A DNA stretch of 7,917 nucleotides, taken from contig CABSZQ010000047.1 of assembly GCA_902482195.1 (NCBI GenBank), forward strand, positions 1 to 7,917. Reading direction: 5' to 3'. This DNA is from an uncultured Haemophilus sp. GTDB lineage: Bacteria; Pseudomonadota; Gammaproteobacteria; Enterobacterales; Pasteurellaceae. A program made the position numbers and the translations under genes. The notes under the pieces are model-generated. The model worked only from the letters and a program-made list of their open reading frames with translations. It had not been told where the DNA came from and searched no databases. Shown one piece after another: positions 7,832 through 7,917 of the stretch; position 1 is the stretch's first letter; each line of letters opens with the position of its first letter.

Positions 7832-7917
7832 ATGGGTAATATGATTATTGATCTGCAACTAGCCTGTGAAAATATAGAAGGCTTACCATCAGAAGCGCAA
7901 ATTCAGCAATGGGCAAC
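7832..7917 (+). CDS. ybeY: Endoribonuclease YbeY, N-terminus (3' truncated by window edge)
   Basis: Only the first 28 codons are visible (MGNMIIDLQLACENIEGLPSEAQIQQWA), closely resembling the start of Haemophilus YbeY as I recall it. YbeY is a zinc-dependent single-strand endoribonuclease acting in 16S rRNA 3'-end maturation and ribosome quality control. Its metal-binding histidine motif lies in the C-terminal part, outside the window, so integrity cannot be judged. The ATG at 7832 has AGGAG (7821-7825) six bases upstream, inside the last codons of phoL, and begins one base after the phoL stop. The two genes are thus cotranscribed and probably translationally coupled. A second ATG at 7841 is possible but has poorer spacing from the AGGAG. 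Confidence 0.93.
   Translation, partial: MGNMIIDLQLACENIEGLPSEAQIQQWA

Noticed and set aside
7655..7858. 67-residue open frame on the minus strand across the phoL-ybeY junction
   Set aside because: It is antisense to two well-identified genes and has no recognisable protein features.

Overview
The window looks like ordinary chromosomal DNA from a member of the Pasteurellaceae (Haemophilus/Aggregatibacter/Pasteurella group). Three things point there. There are three perfect copies of the Hin-type DNA uptake core AAGTGCGGT. HitA is very close, as I remember it, to the Haemophilus influenzae ferric-binding protein. A full-length fused glutathione synthetase of the Pasteurella GshF type is present. 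H. influenzae itself is, to my knowledge, a glutathione importer without this fused enzyme, so a different species is more likely. The base composition is AT-rich throughout and no mobile element, CRISPR array, tRNA or rRNA is visible.

Layout: (1) positions 1-449 hold the 3' part of a TerC/YgdQ-type membrane protein on the + strand, cut by the window edge. (2) A hairpin at 456-487 sits between this gene and the converging hit operon and can serve both strands. (3) Positions 486-4163 hold hitA-hitB-hitC on the minus strand, a complete periplasmic-binding-protein-dependent ferric iron importer. A stem-loop lies between hitA and hitB, and a probable Fur box lies upstream of hitA. (4) A 206-base divergent region (4164-4369) separates hitA from gshAB. 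(5) gshAB (4370-6643, +) encodes the one-protein route to glutathione and ends in a clear terminator. (6) phoL (6742-7830, +) has its own good promoter and is followed after one base by the start of ybeY, cut by the right edge.

Functionally the window combines iron acquisition (hitABC), thiol redox defence (gshAB) and RNA/ribosome maintenance (phoL-ybeY). The hit genes form one operon and phoL-ybeY form another. gshAB is a single-gene unit that shares an upstream region with hitA. I found no convincing undescribed system. The points most worth checking are the Fur-type operator between hitA and gshAB, the hitA-hitB stem-loop, and the lack of a Shine-Dalgarno sequence before phoL.
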